Notes: generated by a model not told the origin, from the letters alone. Shown: positions 24,481-38,612, counted from the stretch's first letter. The stretch: 64,000 bases of DNA from Aldrovandia affinis (GCA_029706075.1 JAINUG010000173.1:1612001-1676000); one strand, 5' to 3'. A program made the numbers and translations.

Positions 24481-25343
24481 CTAAGCCAAGCAGTTGCTTC
24501 TGATCCTGCTGTGTGGAGTGTAGCCAGGCCTCCACTGAATCAGTAAATTGGTGCATGGTTTGGTCCATCCCACATGAGCATAGGGGGCTGGCATTGATAC
24601 ACCATCTGTGAAGATTAGCCAGACAGAGGCCGTGACTGGTCCTGAACCGGTTGAGAGTGAACCACTCTTTTCTTGGGAGGTTGAAACCAGGTGGCTGTGG
24701 GGTTGGGTTTGTGATGCGGTGCTTATTTGATATGTCCAGTGGTTCCCACTCATTTGTCCAGGTGGAGTTGGTATTGAAGTCCTGCGGGGGAGGGCTCTTC
24801 CAGATTGGCCTTCTTGATGGGAGTCATGTCTTGGGTGGGCTGAATAAGTTGGCTTGGGGGTGTGCTTTTACTATAATTTTCTGGGTTTTTGCAAGCTGTC
24901 AGATGTGTGGGGGGGTGATGTTTGCCAGGATAGGGAGCCAGGGGAGTGTTGTTGAGCGTATTGCTCCCATAATGGTGCACATTGCGGCATTCAGCTGGGT
25001 GTCAATTCAGTGTGTGTGTGTGAGTGTGTGATGGTCTTGAACAGACTGGGGCACAGTATGCTACTGAGAAACACAGAGCGAGTGCTGAGTTTCGGAGGGT
25101 GTCGGTGGCTGCACCCCAGTTCGAACCGGCTAGTTTGGAGATCAAGTTGTTTCTTGATTTGACATTAGCTGCAGCTGACTTGAGGTGTTCCCTGAAGGTC
25201 AGGCTCCGGTCCAGGGTCCAGGGTGTAGTCCTGAGGGCCCGATTTTCAGTTAGAAGGATCACCAGGTGGTCATGAGAGATTCGCGGGTTTTCTGAGGGTG
25301 TGGTGACCAATGGTCCATAAAAGCAGAAGCAGAAGCGGAACAC
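24481..25343 (-). mobile_element. Jockey/I-like LINE, C-terminal part of ORF2
   Basis: Minus-strand frames run from 25343 downward: TLDRSLTFREHLKSAAANVK, then RNNLISKLAGSNWGAATDT and SALALCFSVAYCAPVCSR. After a break come FNTNSTWTNEWEP, LNRFRTSHGLCLANLHRWC and CSCGMDQTMHQ. This is the familiar post-RT region of jockey/I-group 'mobile element' proteins with the C-terminal Cys/His block. There are several frameshifts, including a TG-rich interruption near 25010. It is a 5'-truncated fossil. Confidence 0.8.
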
Positions 25344-27736
25344 ATGCTGAGGGAAATCTGGATTAGCACACCAACAAATTGGTCCAATTTAGGAGGATGT
25401 CTTTGTTAGGACAATATGGATCATACACAATCTGAAAACAATTGAAGAAGGTACAGCATTTGTGTTTCATATTATTGTGACCAACAAAAGTCCCTCAGCC
25501 TAATAATTCTCATTACTAGTATTTTACTTGTTTAATGCAAATAATGAGTAAAAAAACCTCTCTTCTTCTACAATACAAGTCATAAACAAACTGCTGTTTT
25601 TGTCATCTTAACAGAATCTTGGAGAACAATAGATTTAATCGAATCAATGTTCTCATCACAGCTCCCACTGTAGCCCCTTCATGAGCATGAAACAAAACAT
25701 TTTACATATTAGGTGGATATGTTTTTTTGTTTGCTTTTAAAAAATAATTGTAATAACTCCTGATTTATCTTGTGCTGGTCATGTTCTTAAACCTCGGATA
25801 CATATTAGGGCCTGATCTATAGAGCACAATAATTTTGCTTATAAGTGTTGAAGGCTTGGGAAATTGTCTGGGGTGCAGAATGAATCAAATGTCTCCAAAT
25901 TACTGTTTATATAACAGGAAACAGAGCATCTCTGTTTAAATTCACTGCAATCAAGGTGTATCTCTGTTTTATTAATGTCAGGGAAGGCAAAGTTACATTT
26001 ATTCCATATTGAAGTTAATCTGGGTACCAGTTTGTGTTTTTAACCTGTAATGTGGATTTTTTCTGCTAAATGCCTTTGCCCTTCTACCAAGTGTGTGAAT
26101 CCTAGAAAAGTGTAACTTTAGAAACCTACACATTGTATGTGATACCCTCCAAGAATATTCTGAAATGTCCTTATTTTGTATGCAAAAATAAAAAAGTTAA
26201 ATAAACTTGTTAACTCGATAAATGACAACCTGATATACTGGCTAAGTGCCTTAGCAATATCCTTCTTCTCCTGCAGCATGCATCCAGAACAGTGAGCAGA
26301 CTCACAAAACAATTGTACCTTCTGATTTTGAACTACTGATATGAGGTGATTGTTTCTGCAAAGTTTGATCACTGTGTGCTTTTGTTGGCATGCGTGTTGA
26401 AGCCAAGAAAGATATGCTTTGAGATTTTGGCCCAATCAGGAAATGAAAGCAGATCCGGGTGTCCTTTTTAACTGTGTATCTCACCTACCACAGACACAGA
26501 AGAAATAACCACCCGCTCAATCTGTAGACTATAATTTGTACACAAAGCAGGTGTGATAGGACATTCTGCTTTTCTTTAGCTCTTTGACTCTTTATTACCT
26601 GAGGAAAGCAGAATAATCCCCCGGAGATTTCATAATAAAGTTTATGACTTACTCTCTGCATGTCTTTACTAGCAAGGAATGTGCATTTGACATATGTATA
26701 AATATTCAAGCAATGTTAATTCTGTGGCTGGTTCATGGCTGGTAGAGATATTTTGAAATGGTGTGAGGATATGGATTTTTAAAGATATATTTATGATAAA
26801 CAGTATGCCAATGCGTTTACTCTCTTATTGATGCATACAGATCAGAACACATGAAATCTCATAATATTATAGTATGTACTGGGACCACATATATGATTGT
26901 AGGCAGATAGGAATGCTTCAGTGACCACACCAGCTCATCTCTTTGACACCTTTGAAACTAGCTGCCTCAGTTTCAGATGTGATATCAACAGCAAGGATGC
27001 AATTAAAAATATTTCTGAATGTTCCTCTCGATAAAAAGACTAAATGTGGAGACATTGCTGCTATAGAATTTGTGCCGAACTTTGAGTGCAACACCCACCT
27101 TTCTAAGTAGTCTAGTGACCATGTCAACATAGCACAAGTAAGACAGCTAAGATCGGTTACCAATCACCCAAAATCTCAGCTTGATACCTGTCTGTTTCTG
27201 GGGGTGGCCTTTCTGGCACAGAATGTATGTTCTCTGTCAACATGCAAATGTTCATCTCTTTTTTTTAGCTTCAAAGGTACGGCTTGGCAACAACAGAGAG
27301 CTTAAGTGGAAGCATTTTGAGTGTGGGAACTATAATACATGCTTGAAACTGAAAATATAAATCATCTATGTTTGAGCCTTGAAAGCTATGCTTGGTGAAC
27401 ACATACCATCATTCCTAAGACAACTGCTCTTCTTCAGACATACCAGACAGTTATTTTTCAATCGCATCATTTCTTCCACATCACAGGGCATATTTTAGCA
27501 TGAAATCATGGTTGAATGTGGAGTCAGGTAACAGTGAGTTCACATTTCAGTATTATTAAGAACTATTGTTGACATACTTTACACATGCTTGTGATATGGT
27601 GCTCACAACTCATTATTACACATTTTTCATTCATTTAGCAGCAAAAAAGGGTTTGAAAATTAATAATAGCATGCAGATGCAAGATTTTGGGGAGCGGATT
27701 TCTGTCACACTGGGGATGCAGGACAGTTCTCTTCTC
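25344..27736 (+). other. c1qtnf12: c1qtnf12 intron 1, unannotated stretch
   Basis: AT-rich, without recognised coding or repeat sequence. The ORFs at 26118-26709 and 26918-27163 are short and featureless. Confidence 0.5.
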
Positions 27737-27870
27737 TGTACCAGTGGTCTAGGTTGTGGGTTCAATTCACATTGGGACTACACATACTTAAAAAATGTAT
27801 GCATTCACTACTGTAAGTCGCTTCGGATAAAAGCGTCTGCTAAATGGCATATTAAATGGCATATTAGATG
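27737..27870 (+). repeat. tRNA-derived SINE, type C, 5'-truncated
   Basis: It has 'gtgggttcaattcacattgg' (B box), 'aatgtatgcattcactactg', and the tail 'gtcgcttcggataaaagcgt' with 'ctgctaaatggcat' repeated. It is the same family as 47293-47425. Confidence 0.75.
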
Positions 27871-28092
27871 CATCCACCCATGCATGGACAGCTGCACAGG
27901 CAGTTTCTCCTCACCAGATCTCAAACTAAATTCACCTGCACACTTTAAACTGATAGCTGAGTTTCACGGCAGGCTTCACTGTTGGCTGTTTTGTGTTGAC
28001 AAATAAGTATTACTCTCACTAGATCCCCAGCTTTCAAACCTTCTTACTGAGATGGAGCACAGAAGCTCAGCTGGAATGCTATATCAATTATT

Positions 28093-28600
28093 TACATTTT
28101 TACATTTACATTTTAAACATTTAGCAGACACTTTTATCCAGAGTGACTTACAAGATGTGCATTAATACATGGTAGGAACAATCATAATTTGCGCATGAGA
28201 TCAGTGCCGTAAAACAGCGATAGACATAGTTGTAGGCAGCTGCATACCATATTTCAGCAACAACATGTAAACAAGTAAAAAATACAATGAAAAGAAACAG
28301 TTTGTTAATTTACTCTCCCACTCATACTCTCAGCCTTTCCTTGAATTAGAGCTGAAAACCTCTATCCTTTTCGTACACTAATATCATACTTGTAGCATGT
28401 ACCGATGTTGCATAAGAGCAACATCATACAGCATTAGATTTGATTGAGGGGTTGGAGCGATTGGGTGTAGCACATGCCTAAGTCCTGGTGAAGTCTGAAC
28501 AGGTGCACTTTGGTGCCATAAGACAGTGAGCGACTCTGCAGATCTAATAGATGCAGGTAGCCCATTCCACCACTAAGGGGCCAGTGAGGAAAACACCTGC
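28093..28600 (-). mobile_element. L2-type LINE 3' end, minus strand, diverged
   Basis: 28093-28255 matches the L2 3' end ('acatttagcagacactttta', 'aagatgtgcattaatacatg', 'gcagctgcataccat'). After about 200 unrelated bases, 28450-28600 again resembles the ORF end with 'cattccaccactaaggggcc'. It is older or more rearranged than the other copies. Confidence 0.65.
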
Positions 28601-28899
28601 TAAGTATGCATAGCTACTGGTGATATCGATTTTACCATTTGTGTTTATATTTATACTTTTCTGCCACAGGGAAATAATATTTTCCATTTTTTATAGCTCA
28701 AAGTAAACTACTAATTTTCCTGAACAACATAACAGCAGCAAAAAAACACCAAAACATGTTTACAAAGCTAATCATTACTCCATTCAAAGAAAATGTCATA
28801 GCCTAAACCAAGCAGAGTAAAAAAAAAATGTTTTTCATTAAAAAAGTTTCAAATCAAATGACCTGTGAAACTAGATAATTATTTGAGAGTTAAAATGAA

Positions 28900-30523
28900 T
28901 GCCCTATTTTGATGAATTAGGATGCCCTATTTTGGTGAATTAGACGCAAAGCGAAGACGGTGGCGCTTTAGGGAGTGTCTAACGCAATTTAGGTAATTTC
29001 GTGATTTAGGACGATAGCGCACCTCTGGCGCAGTTGTAAAAGAGGTTGGATTAACTTTTAAAAAATACATGTGGGTGTGGTGGGGGTTTGGTTTCATAAT
29101 GGCCAATCAGAACACCTATTTTTCTTTAAATACCAGTGCCTTTAGCAAATTGGCAATGACATGGATGACAGTGCAGGACCGCTTCTCAAAAGAGGAGAGC
29201 AACGTGGTCCTATAGCAAATTGGCAATTTCGATTGGCTGACATGGATGACAGTTTTGCGGCTTGGCGAGTGCGCCAGGACCGCTTCTCGGTCGCAGGAAA
29301 GAGATTGACGTAAAAAAGTCTAAGCAAAGAGAAAATGGGATAAAATCAGAAACAAATTTATATAAAAAGAGGAGGAAAAGTTGGCGCGCGAATCAGAGGG
29401 GGAAAACAAGGCACACATTAATTTGTTATTTTCATGATTTGAGTTTATATTTTGAGACCTACTGTACATTGTTAAAAGAAAGTGTTTTATTTTATCATCC
29501 CTTTTTTTCCTTATTTGTAGGCTTTCCACCTTAAAAAACAAAGTTTATTTTCTTATAACTTAATGTAATTGTTAAATGGAAAGCAATAAATAACAAACTC
29601 ACAACTGCAACTAGGCCTGTTTCATTTATGTTTGTCATGCAGTAGGCCTACATGTGTCACCCTGGAGTGTGCATCACAAACCACCTGGATATTAATGGAG
29701 TGGACCCCCTTCCGATTCACATAAATGATACCGTGATCAGATGGTGCGCGCAACTGCACGTGTGCAGGGAATACCCCAGGGAATCCACATTGCGTATAAA
29801 AATCCTGTTTAGTTCTCTGCTGGCTGTCGGGTGTAGGAAAAGTAATAAACTAATTTGCATGTTGGACAAGACTGGAAGAAACTGCATGTACAGCCGAACT
29901 GATAGCCGTCTGGCCAACACCGGCTACCAAACCCAGGGTATCGCTCACAGTATCGCCTTCAGCGTCCAATTATGTCCTCGATTTTCTGTAGTGCAAATGG
30001 AAAGAACCCTTTCACATAAGAAAAGTGCATACAAACATATATTTCTTTAACAGGTGTATCTTACTGAATGGCTGGCTTCAGTCTTTCATGTCCGTGCATT
30101 GAATAACCACAAGCTGTGGTGAAATAGTTTTTAGCTTAATTGATTACGCTTGCAAGTTACCCATGGATTGAACGATTTGCCTCAACATGGGGGGAAATTA
30201 ACAATATTCACAAAACATTCTCATGTGATTTCCGATAACCTTATGTTCATATGTGCACATAAATAAAGTCACCAAATTGCACAGAGCGCCAGCGTTTGTG
30301 CTAAGAGGTGGTCTAGTTGGACGTTAACGCAAACTCATTATTTGACACCAAGGTTGCATAGCGCTGACTGTTTTCACTGTCACACCCCCTATTGCGCTGC
30401 CCAACACTTAGTCGCGCAAACGCGGCGGAGACAGGAAATATTCAGTTTGCGACAGATGAAACTGGCAATTCACCTGCATTAGGGCATAACGCCGTTTAGC
30501 GCCGGCACAAAAATAGGGCCCAT
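28900..30523. mobile_element. PIF/Harbinger-like element, about 1.6 kb
   Basis: The left end 'atgccctattttggtg' and the right end, read inverted, 'atgggccctatttttgtg' form terminal inverted repeats of the GGGCCCTATTTT type common for fish Harbinger elements. The left end is partly doubled (28900 and 28922). The subterminal parts are rich in GCGC/CGC. Between them lies a plus-strand remnant KWDKIRNKFI...KLARE that could be a Myb/SANT-like helix, and otherwise unknown sequence with no DDE nuclease. Confidence 0.55.
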
Positions 30524-31259
30524 AGTCTGTACCTGCTATGTAATTGCACTGTGGGTAGGGTTAAGATTGCTTTTATCAAGATCTATAATTGTGTAATAAT
30601 ATACACCAAAAATACCTTGTTCAACATCAGTTACTGTCTGTGTAACTATAGTGCGCCAATGTCCATAGTAGGCCGATGTTATGATTATACAGTATGTAGT
30701 GATGTAATTACCTTGTAATAATGCATATATCAGGGTCTCATACATACAGATCTCAAATACTGTATAACAAATCACTGCCCTAATGTCCAAATTATTCAGA
30801 CAGCACTGAAATGCACCTGATGTCATCCACCATAGTCTGGTTCCACTAGTCTCAGAGTCAACATGTTAAGTTTATTTATTTAACAGTCCTTTCTACTTAT
30901 AAGTTTAAATTAATTTGAGGATTTATGGGAAAAGGTTTATGATTTCCAACAAAACACTTTCCTCTGGTATGAATTTTTATTGTTAATCTATCCTAGTTAC
31001 TACCTGATATATGACCCTTCCTCAAAGTGTTGGCATCACAGCAGCAGACCTTTTAAATGTGAAATGGGCCCCAACACTGTAGTTCTAAAATGAATAGCAT
31101 CAAAACATTCAACCCTGACTCAACTCAGTTACCATTCCCTGACTCTCACCCAAATTAACATTTAGTCAAATGAACATTTATTCAAAAGCAATAAGATATT
31201 ACTCGGAATTACTTTACATTGAAACATTTTTTACAGGAATCTATTTTGATTTAGATTTT
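30524..31259 (+). other. c1qtnf12: c1qtnf12 intron 1, unannotated
   Basis: AT-rich with no feature recognised. Confidence 0.5.
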
Positions 31260-32756
31260 AACTTGAGCTTGAGCTATTGAAGGAAGATATATTGTTAGAA
31301 TATGTGGGCTAAAGCTAAAAAGGAAATAAGGACAGCTAAAAGGAACTTCTAATTTCCCATGCTGAAAAAGTGATCCTAAGCCGTAGAAAAAGGAAAAAGT
31401 TAATAAAGTGGTTAACTGCATTAAGAATAAGGAAGGAGCATTGCTTTATAATAATGATAAGGGTATTGCTGATACACTAAACAGTTACGTTGTGGAGAGC
31501 TTTACCAGAGAAGTGGTTATAAATATGCGTAAAATTACAGCTAATGTACAGAATGTTTTAGAGGACATTGAGATCCTTATGGAGAAGTACTAGAAAAGCA
31601 GCAGCAAGCCCCAATGGCATATCTTTGAGTTCTCAAGGAACTTGGGGAGATCATTTATAAACCATTGACAGATATTTTACCAGATAACTGGAAGCAAGCT
31701 AGTATAATTCCAATAAATAAGAAGGGGGACCGTACTGACCCAGGGAACTATAGGCCTGCTAGTTCAGCCTGCATCTCATGCAAAATACTGGAATGTATCA
31801 TTAGGAACAAGTTGAAATTCCTGAAAAATAATAGTATTTTAAGGGATAGCCAACATGTTTTTTTCAGGGGAGTAACAAACCTCCTGGACTTCTTTGGGGA
31901 AGTGTTTTGACTTGAACCAGGTTTAAACAAAATCCAGAAACATAGCAGATGACACTCAATATTGCTATTGCTAAATGTAAAGTTATAGATGTGGGAAATA
32001 AAAATATAAGACATATTTATATGTTATAATACATACAGTATATGTTCATAGTACAAGAGTATTTTATGGGAGGACAAAAATTTCCTCCCATAAAACATAT
32101 TCAATTTGAAAAAGACTTGTTGTAATTAATCATAGTCTGCATCTGAGCAGTGTGCTGTAGCAATGGAAAAGGCCAACCGGATGCTAAGATATATAGCAAA
32201 AATGATTGAGTATAAATGAAAGGATGTTATATTGATGTTATATAATGCCTTTGTCAGACCTAACTTAGAGTACTGTGCACAGTTCTGGGCACCACACTAC
32301 AAGAAAGATATAGAAGCACTTGAAAAAGCACAAAGCAGAGCAACTAAATTAGTACCTGGTATGAAAGGTAAAAGTTAAAAGGAAAGGCTTGAAGAAACTT
32401 AATCTATTCAAGCTTTGCAAACAGAGACTAAGAGGGGATTTGATTGTTAATCTCTTTTATGAATTTACATACCTCAAAGTGAACAACCAAATATTTTTTT
32501 AGATGAGTTCAGTTAGCAGGACAAGAGGGCACAGGTGGAAATTAGTTAAAGGCAAATTTATGCATGGATGCATGGAAGTTTTTTTTTTGTCAATACATGG
32601 AACAGCTTGCCAGGTCAGGTAGTTGAGGCAGAAACAATTGTGCTATTCAAGTTCAGGCTTGATGCAGTACTAGAAATTCTTTAGACTAGGAAATTATGAG
32701 GCCTAGATGGGCCGAATGGTCTGTTCTCATCATTATGTATTCTTATGTTCAATCAA
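31260..32756 (+). mobile_element. CR1-type LINE, internally deleted
   Basis: The plus strand carries RT N-terminal blocks: DNWKQASIIPINKKGDRTDP, GNYRPASSACISCKILE and ILRDSQHVFFRG, then NLLDFF. After a large deletion (the YxDD core is missing) it carries the C-terminal block: [20 protein letters not shown], then [10 protein letters not shown], near 32170-32350. The 3' end has 'gggccgaatggtctgttctc' and the short end repeats 'attcttatgttc', typical of CR1 tails. Stops are present throughout. Confidence 0.85.
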
Positions 32757-35700
32757 ATTAGGTGTATGGATGCACTTGGGTTATAGATAGGACCCGCACC
32801 CATTTATCCAACATGTTACTAAAAGCAGATGGTGGTAATCAGATGCTGGGTGTTTCTGAGCATGCCTAAATCAGAGCTCTTACAGCAGCATGTGATTCCT
32901 ACATTTTGGAGAAGCAGCCTATGCCTCTTTGTGCTGATGGACACAGAGCTCTGTCAGTGATCGGTGTGTGCTTCCTCTGTACCTCATTCATTACAATTGC
33001 AATCAGAAACAAAGGACAGGTGATGTGACAAACAAGCGTGGCTTCCACACCAAATGAAGCACACACTTTCAACCCGAAACCCTGCCATACATGACAAGCC
33101 TTTCCTTGCTATTGGTATACACTTGATGTGATAGATATGAGATACCTACCAAATTATTTTATCCCCTTTGTGTTTTCCACTTTCAGGCATGGTAAGGCAT
33201 GATTGCAATTCTTCTAAAAGGGGACAAACATTTGTTGCTATTTAAGTTTTTACTTTTTAATTTTTTTTATTGTTTGAGCAAAGGCATAACCCCATATGAA
33301 AATCCTCTGAGGCAGATCACTAATTGTTTAATTTCAATGGCGTGCCACTAATAATACAAAGAGATAACAAAAAATAATGATTTATTTCCTGGCAGACATG
33401 GAGGTTTTTCTTTACAGATGCAGGCAGTGTCTTGTGATGACAGCTATGTCCTAACTCAGGCAATGTCACCATGCATGGGAGCTGACAGTTGTTCCTCCAT
33501 ATCAAGGCTAAAATACAGAGTTCATATACTGGGAAAAGTAGGCTGCTTATTATTATTATTAATAATAATAATAATAATTAATAATAATAAGAATAAGAAT
33601 AAGAATAATAAGAATACTTTTTTAAAATACTTTTTGAAATTTGTTGGGCACAGAATGCATTCTCACCAAAAGCTGGCTGGGTGCTTTGCTTTTCAGGCTC
33701 TGTGCGTGAAAATTCATCCGCCGGCCATTCTAAACTGCTAATAATGCCCTGTAACATGTAAGCACCCATATAACAGCCCAATTATAAACCAGTATGGTCA
33801 TGAAACACAGCAAGACTTAACATGGAAGATTGTTTATTTTGTAGAAAAGTCTTACAAATAAATAATTTATTTTGAATTTGAAGTTGAAGTTGAATCTAAA
33901 TTAACACACAATATTTGGTCTTCAACAATACCATGAAACAAACAGTGTATGCTTTGTGGGATGTTGGTTGGAGGTAGCCTAAAACAAGGTGAATTGCAAT
34001 TGTAACTATATTGCATCAAAGAACTGGATAAGATCACAAACTCATGCCACTTTATGCAGAAGAAAGCACTTTTAGCCAAGATGTAAAGCTGGAAACACCA
34101 AATTGTGTCTCAGTTGAAATCCTAGAAGAAAATGTTTACTTACATCTAATTAGTGGACTATAGAACATGAGCTATGGTTAGAGGGAATTCCAGCGCACCA
34201 TAAAACACTGAAAGACACGTAACCCATGCAGTGTGTGGGAAAGATGTATAGGAATATGCTGTGCTGTAATGATATCTTTGCCCAGACATTATCTGTCTGT
34301 CCTTTATCTCTGCTGAAGCTTTTTCAAGCACAACAAAAACACACAGACGTCCAGCATGCACAACACAGAGCATCAGTTAAGTTGTTTATTTTGTCTGCAG
34401 TCACGAAAAAAGAGAAACGCCACTAGAGACACAAATGCAGAGCCCCTGTATTCCAGCTAAATTGAAAAGACAAACAAGGGGTTACTTTGTTGCCATTGAC
34501 AGAGCTAAGTCTTTCTGTTAAGAAAGAGGCATGTTAGTTTAGCTGATAAAGTGAGCCATGTCTCGCTGCCAAACCTAAACAAATTCCATTTCAGACAGCT
34601 CACCTCCATGGCTCCTCCCTATCTCTCCTTCTATCTCAACCACAGTCACTTGACGTTTAGGGAAGGACCCAAGCAGGATTCAAGCCCTTTTTGTGGTCTC
34701 TGGAATTTGCACCGTATCGCTTTTCACCCAAATTAAACGAAAGGTGCAGAATTGCAAAATACAATTGGGTTGATTCATAAATATACAGTAGACAACCCTA
34801 CATTCTGACATGTATTTACTCGACAGCCATACGATAACTCCTCAGTGGTTTTCTGAGAATATATTTGGTTCTAGCCAATTATCCAAGTCAATTGGGTGTA
34901 CACATATTCTGTAAAATGACTGTACTTGATTCTTGATATGACAGTATTTTTATACTAACACACTAAATCAATTGGTCTTTAAAATGCATTCACTCTCTGA
35001 GAAGCTGTCTTTTAACATTAGCATTGTTTTTCATTCAACCTCTTGCATGTATGTATCTCTATTTTGTTAACAAGAAATGAGTTACACTATATATGTGTTA
35101 AAGGTTAGCTGGAAAATTATAGACAGCAATAAAAATGTCACAGAAGTATAATAACTATATTGCATGGCGTTATGAGGCAGTTGGCATGTTGGTACTGTAC
35201 GGGACAAAAAATTTGATATCATCATAAATGCCATTTAGCTCAAGTGACATTTGAACTGTATCTTTTACAATTATTCTGTTAAGATAAAAGACAAGACTGG
35301 TTAAAATACTCTGCTCTTAAATAAAGAGGCCTCTTTTATGTCTAACCACAATCATTGTTTTCCTTGGTTATCGGTTATGAATTTAAGCATGTGTTACATT
35401 CTTTAGGTTCTTACACAACAATTTGAGTTTGGCAGACACTGAAATTATAGAAAAATGGTCTGTAAGACATGACAAAACACACCACTTGTTTAAATTCATT
35501 ACCCAATGATACTCTAGATTGGACAGGGGCCAGAGAGCAATTTGCCAAAAGACAGTGTGGCACGTCTGTAATTACTAAAGAATATTTTCAGAAATTAAGA
35601 CTGATTACTGCTACTTTACTAATGTTTGTTAGGGACCACTGAGTTGCACTAAGTTTACACCACTGTGTAACACCGATACACTGGTAGACATGGATTTGTA

Positions 35701-38249
35701 ATGCAGGACCAGCCTGGAAAGATATATAAACAATGAAGAGCTTTTTTAAGCAGTGCTCCAGAAAAGTCCAAAAATAACTGCAGACACTTCATAAAATAAC
35801 TTTATTTGTAGATGAATCCACACTGGAGGTAGCTGGATGGGTTCTTAAGAACTACAAATCCCAGTATGCACTCAAAACGGACAGTAATTAACAGAGACGC
35901 AGTGGGATGCAGGTGAAAGTCAGTAATGAATCGCAGGTGAAAGTCAGCAATCACACTTCAGGGAGTTGAAATGTACGCTGCTAATGGAAAAAAAGAAGGA
36001 CTTGTGAAAGCTTGTTTATTTTCCAATTGCCCCATTGGGCAAATGAGGTTTGACATAGCACCTGAGAGAAATATCAAGAGACATCTGTCAGCACGCTGTT
36101 TCGAGAAAGAGGAAAAATTCTATGGGGGGAGGTGGGGGGATGAGACATTAAAAAGTGACTGCATGAGTTTGGCAATGCACAGCAAGCAACACAGAATCAA
36201 CCCATTACCTTTCTATGGGGAGAGGGAGGGGGAGAGGGAGGTGAAAGAGAGACAGAGAGAGAGAACATAGTGTAACCTGCCCTGATGTCTGGCACCATTT
36301 AATAGTATCTTTAGGCAAGATTTTCCAATGATGGTTTGTAAGCAGGGATTATGACTCATTGGATTTGGTTACGTAGTTACAATACTTTGCATTGAGGGCC
36401 AGTGGGTGGATGACTTCAGACTTGAATATCCGATGAATCTTGCAATTAGCACTTTTCTCAAAGGCCAGTTGTGGTGGAGACATAATTAAATAAGGGTGCT
36501 GTATGTCTGCTCTCCATAATGAATATTTAGACTACTTCTGTACAGTATATGAGTAAATTTGAAACCTGATGTAGAGTAAACAGAGATACTGTACCTGTTG
36601 CTATTCCTTAGCTTCAATATTTTTCAGGATTATACTATGGTTTTCAGCATACTGTATTAAGTAATCATACATCATAGCAACTGCTCATGAGGAAGTACAA
36701 TTGGATAAATAGTTTTTATTTATTTATTGCTACCCTGCTAACATTTACACAATTCTTGAATTCTATGAAAAAGATTTAGACCCACAGTTGTTTACTGAAA
36801 AGAAGAGGAAGTTACGAAGGTAATATTATGCTTCAAACTGCTTCAAGCTCTTTGAATGTGCTTGATTCTCTTATTAAATGGCACTTTGTGCTGTTCTCAT
36901 TTTAATATGCATATGGACCATTCTGTGCAGGATAGACAAACATTCCCACCTGATCCCCTCTGATTTTCTAGATTTTGTGTGCAGTGTCAATCATACATAT
37001 ACAATGAAGCCTTACAAAATATTAAGCCCTAGTGCAAACCTTATGGGACTTATGTCCCTCTGAACACATGGGGGAGTATATGCGAAGTCAGATATTAAAA
37101 CTTTAAAGCCCTTTCATCTGATATGCTTTTGGTAGAGATATCCCGCATGCTCATTGCTTTGTTGATGCAGAATTAAATCCTGACTGTATATTTAATCAGG
37201 TATTAATATTTAAAAGCTATTTTATATGGTATGCTTTACATAGATAGTGCCTATGGCTAGGGCCCGCAGAAAATCTTGAGCATGTGACCATCTGGACTGA
37301 ATTTGAGCAGTTATCCTCCAGGTGTCCCTGTACTGCCCTCTGAGTTCAGTAGTAGTTTGGCAATCAGCAAAGACGTGTGACTAATTATACAATTACTAAA
37401 ACAGTAGCTACAAAACTATTAAATGATGCTGTTAAGTGTGGAGGAGGTAAAACATGGATACACTAAAAACGTCAAGACACATTTCCATCAATGACAAAGT
37501 AAAACATTATCCTACTGGTACATTACATAACACATTATTATTATTATTATTTTATGATTAGAACATTAATATAACAATAAACCAGTACTTAAAGTGATAG
37601 TTCACCCAAAATCAATTTAAATATAATTTATTTCCTTTCAATATGATAGCGGTGCATCTGAACCTGAATACCCTATTTGTAAATGCACAGATAATGCATT
37701 GATACAGATGTTTTTCTACCTGAAGTTGATCAATGATATCGGAAAATATCCGATATCGTCCAAATCATCTGAAGATTTTTTTCATGGTACGTTGTGGAGG
37801 TAGCCTGATTGCGTGGATTACACTTTTGTCTACGCTCCCAATAATATCCAAACTGAAAATTGGGAGAACTTTTCTTATCGGGAGAGCTTTTGGCAATAAC
37901 CAGTAATGTTAGCTAATGTTGGCTACCCATTCCTTGTATTAATTATTCTTGTTGGAATATAACTGAACATGGGTTTTTTATATAAAAATTGTGAAATAGT
38001 CATTTATATGAGGGGTTGAAGCCTAAATTAATAAAGGATTGTTTAATTGAATACATTTCAATTGAATCAAATAATGAATTGATTAATTAATTGACTAATT
38101 TAACACTGAATTAAATAATTAGAATAATAAGAACAGAACCAGTTAATGAAATAACTTTCAAGATTTAATCAAATCGCTTTGCAATTAATTTAGTCACCAT
38201 CATCACAGGCACACATGAGATCATATTCGATCATGGGCCCGCCCGCAGT
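32757..38249 (+). other. c1qtnf12: c1qtnf12 intron 1, unannotated
   Basis: 5.5 kb without a gene. It contains a TTA/ATA microsatellite (33547-33616), a short ATT run (37537-37553), a ZNF143-like motif at 35850-35870 and purine-rich GA patches (36220-36270). The ORFs at 33418-33781, 34158-34426 and 35971-36270 have no domain. 38000-38170 is very AT-rich. Confidence 0.55.
33547..33616. repeat. AT-rich trinucleotide microsatellite
   Basis: Runs of ATT, then AAT, then AAGAAT units over about 70 bases. Confidence 0.9.
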
Positions 38250-38612
38250 GAGTTTGTGGAATGGTGTGACCAAGGAGATGTTTGTAGACTTAATTCATGG
38301 GGAACCAGTGGATGTTGTACATCAGTACAAATACCTGGGAACTGTCTTTGATGACAAACTTTGATTCAAGGCCAACACCAAGGTGATCATCAAGAAGTGC
38401 CAGCAGCATCAATACTTCCTGAGGACGCTCCACTCCTTTGGGGTGAGCAGGAACATCCTCACCATATTTTACAACTCCTTCATTGAAAGTATAATAACAT
38501 AATCATTCATTTGCTCGTTACATTCTGTCCCTTTTTACTATGCCTGCCTCAGGAATAGCCTCTCGGGGATAAATAAAGTTTTTTTAAATTGAATTGAATT
38601 GAATTTGAATTG
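38250..38612 (+). mobile_element. LINE 3' fragment with TTGAA tail
   Basis: The frame reads VDVVHQYKYLGTVFDDK, a stop, KANTKVIIKKCQQHQYFLR, then FGVSRNILTIFYNSFIES. This is the common post-RT stretch of fish LINE ORF2 (the 'YKYLG' block). It ends 'ggggataaataaagtt' and a run of TTGAA units, a typical LINE end. Confidence 0.75.

Noticed and set aside
35971..36270. 99-codon plus ORF with a Lys/Arg/Glu-rich end
   Set aside because: The C-terminal part is a GA-rich low-complexity run and the N-terminal part has no recognisable domain. Not supported as an exon.
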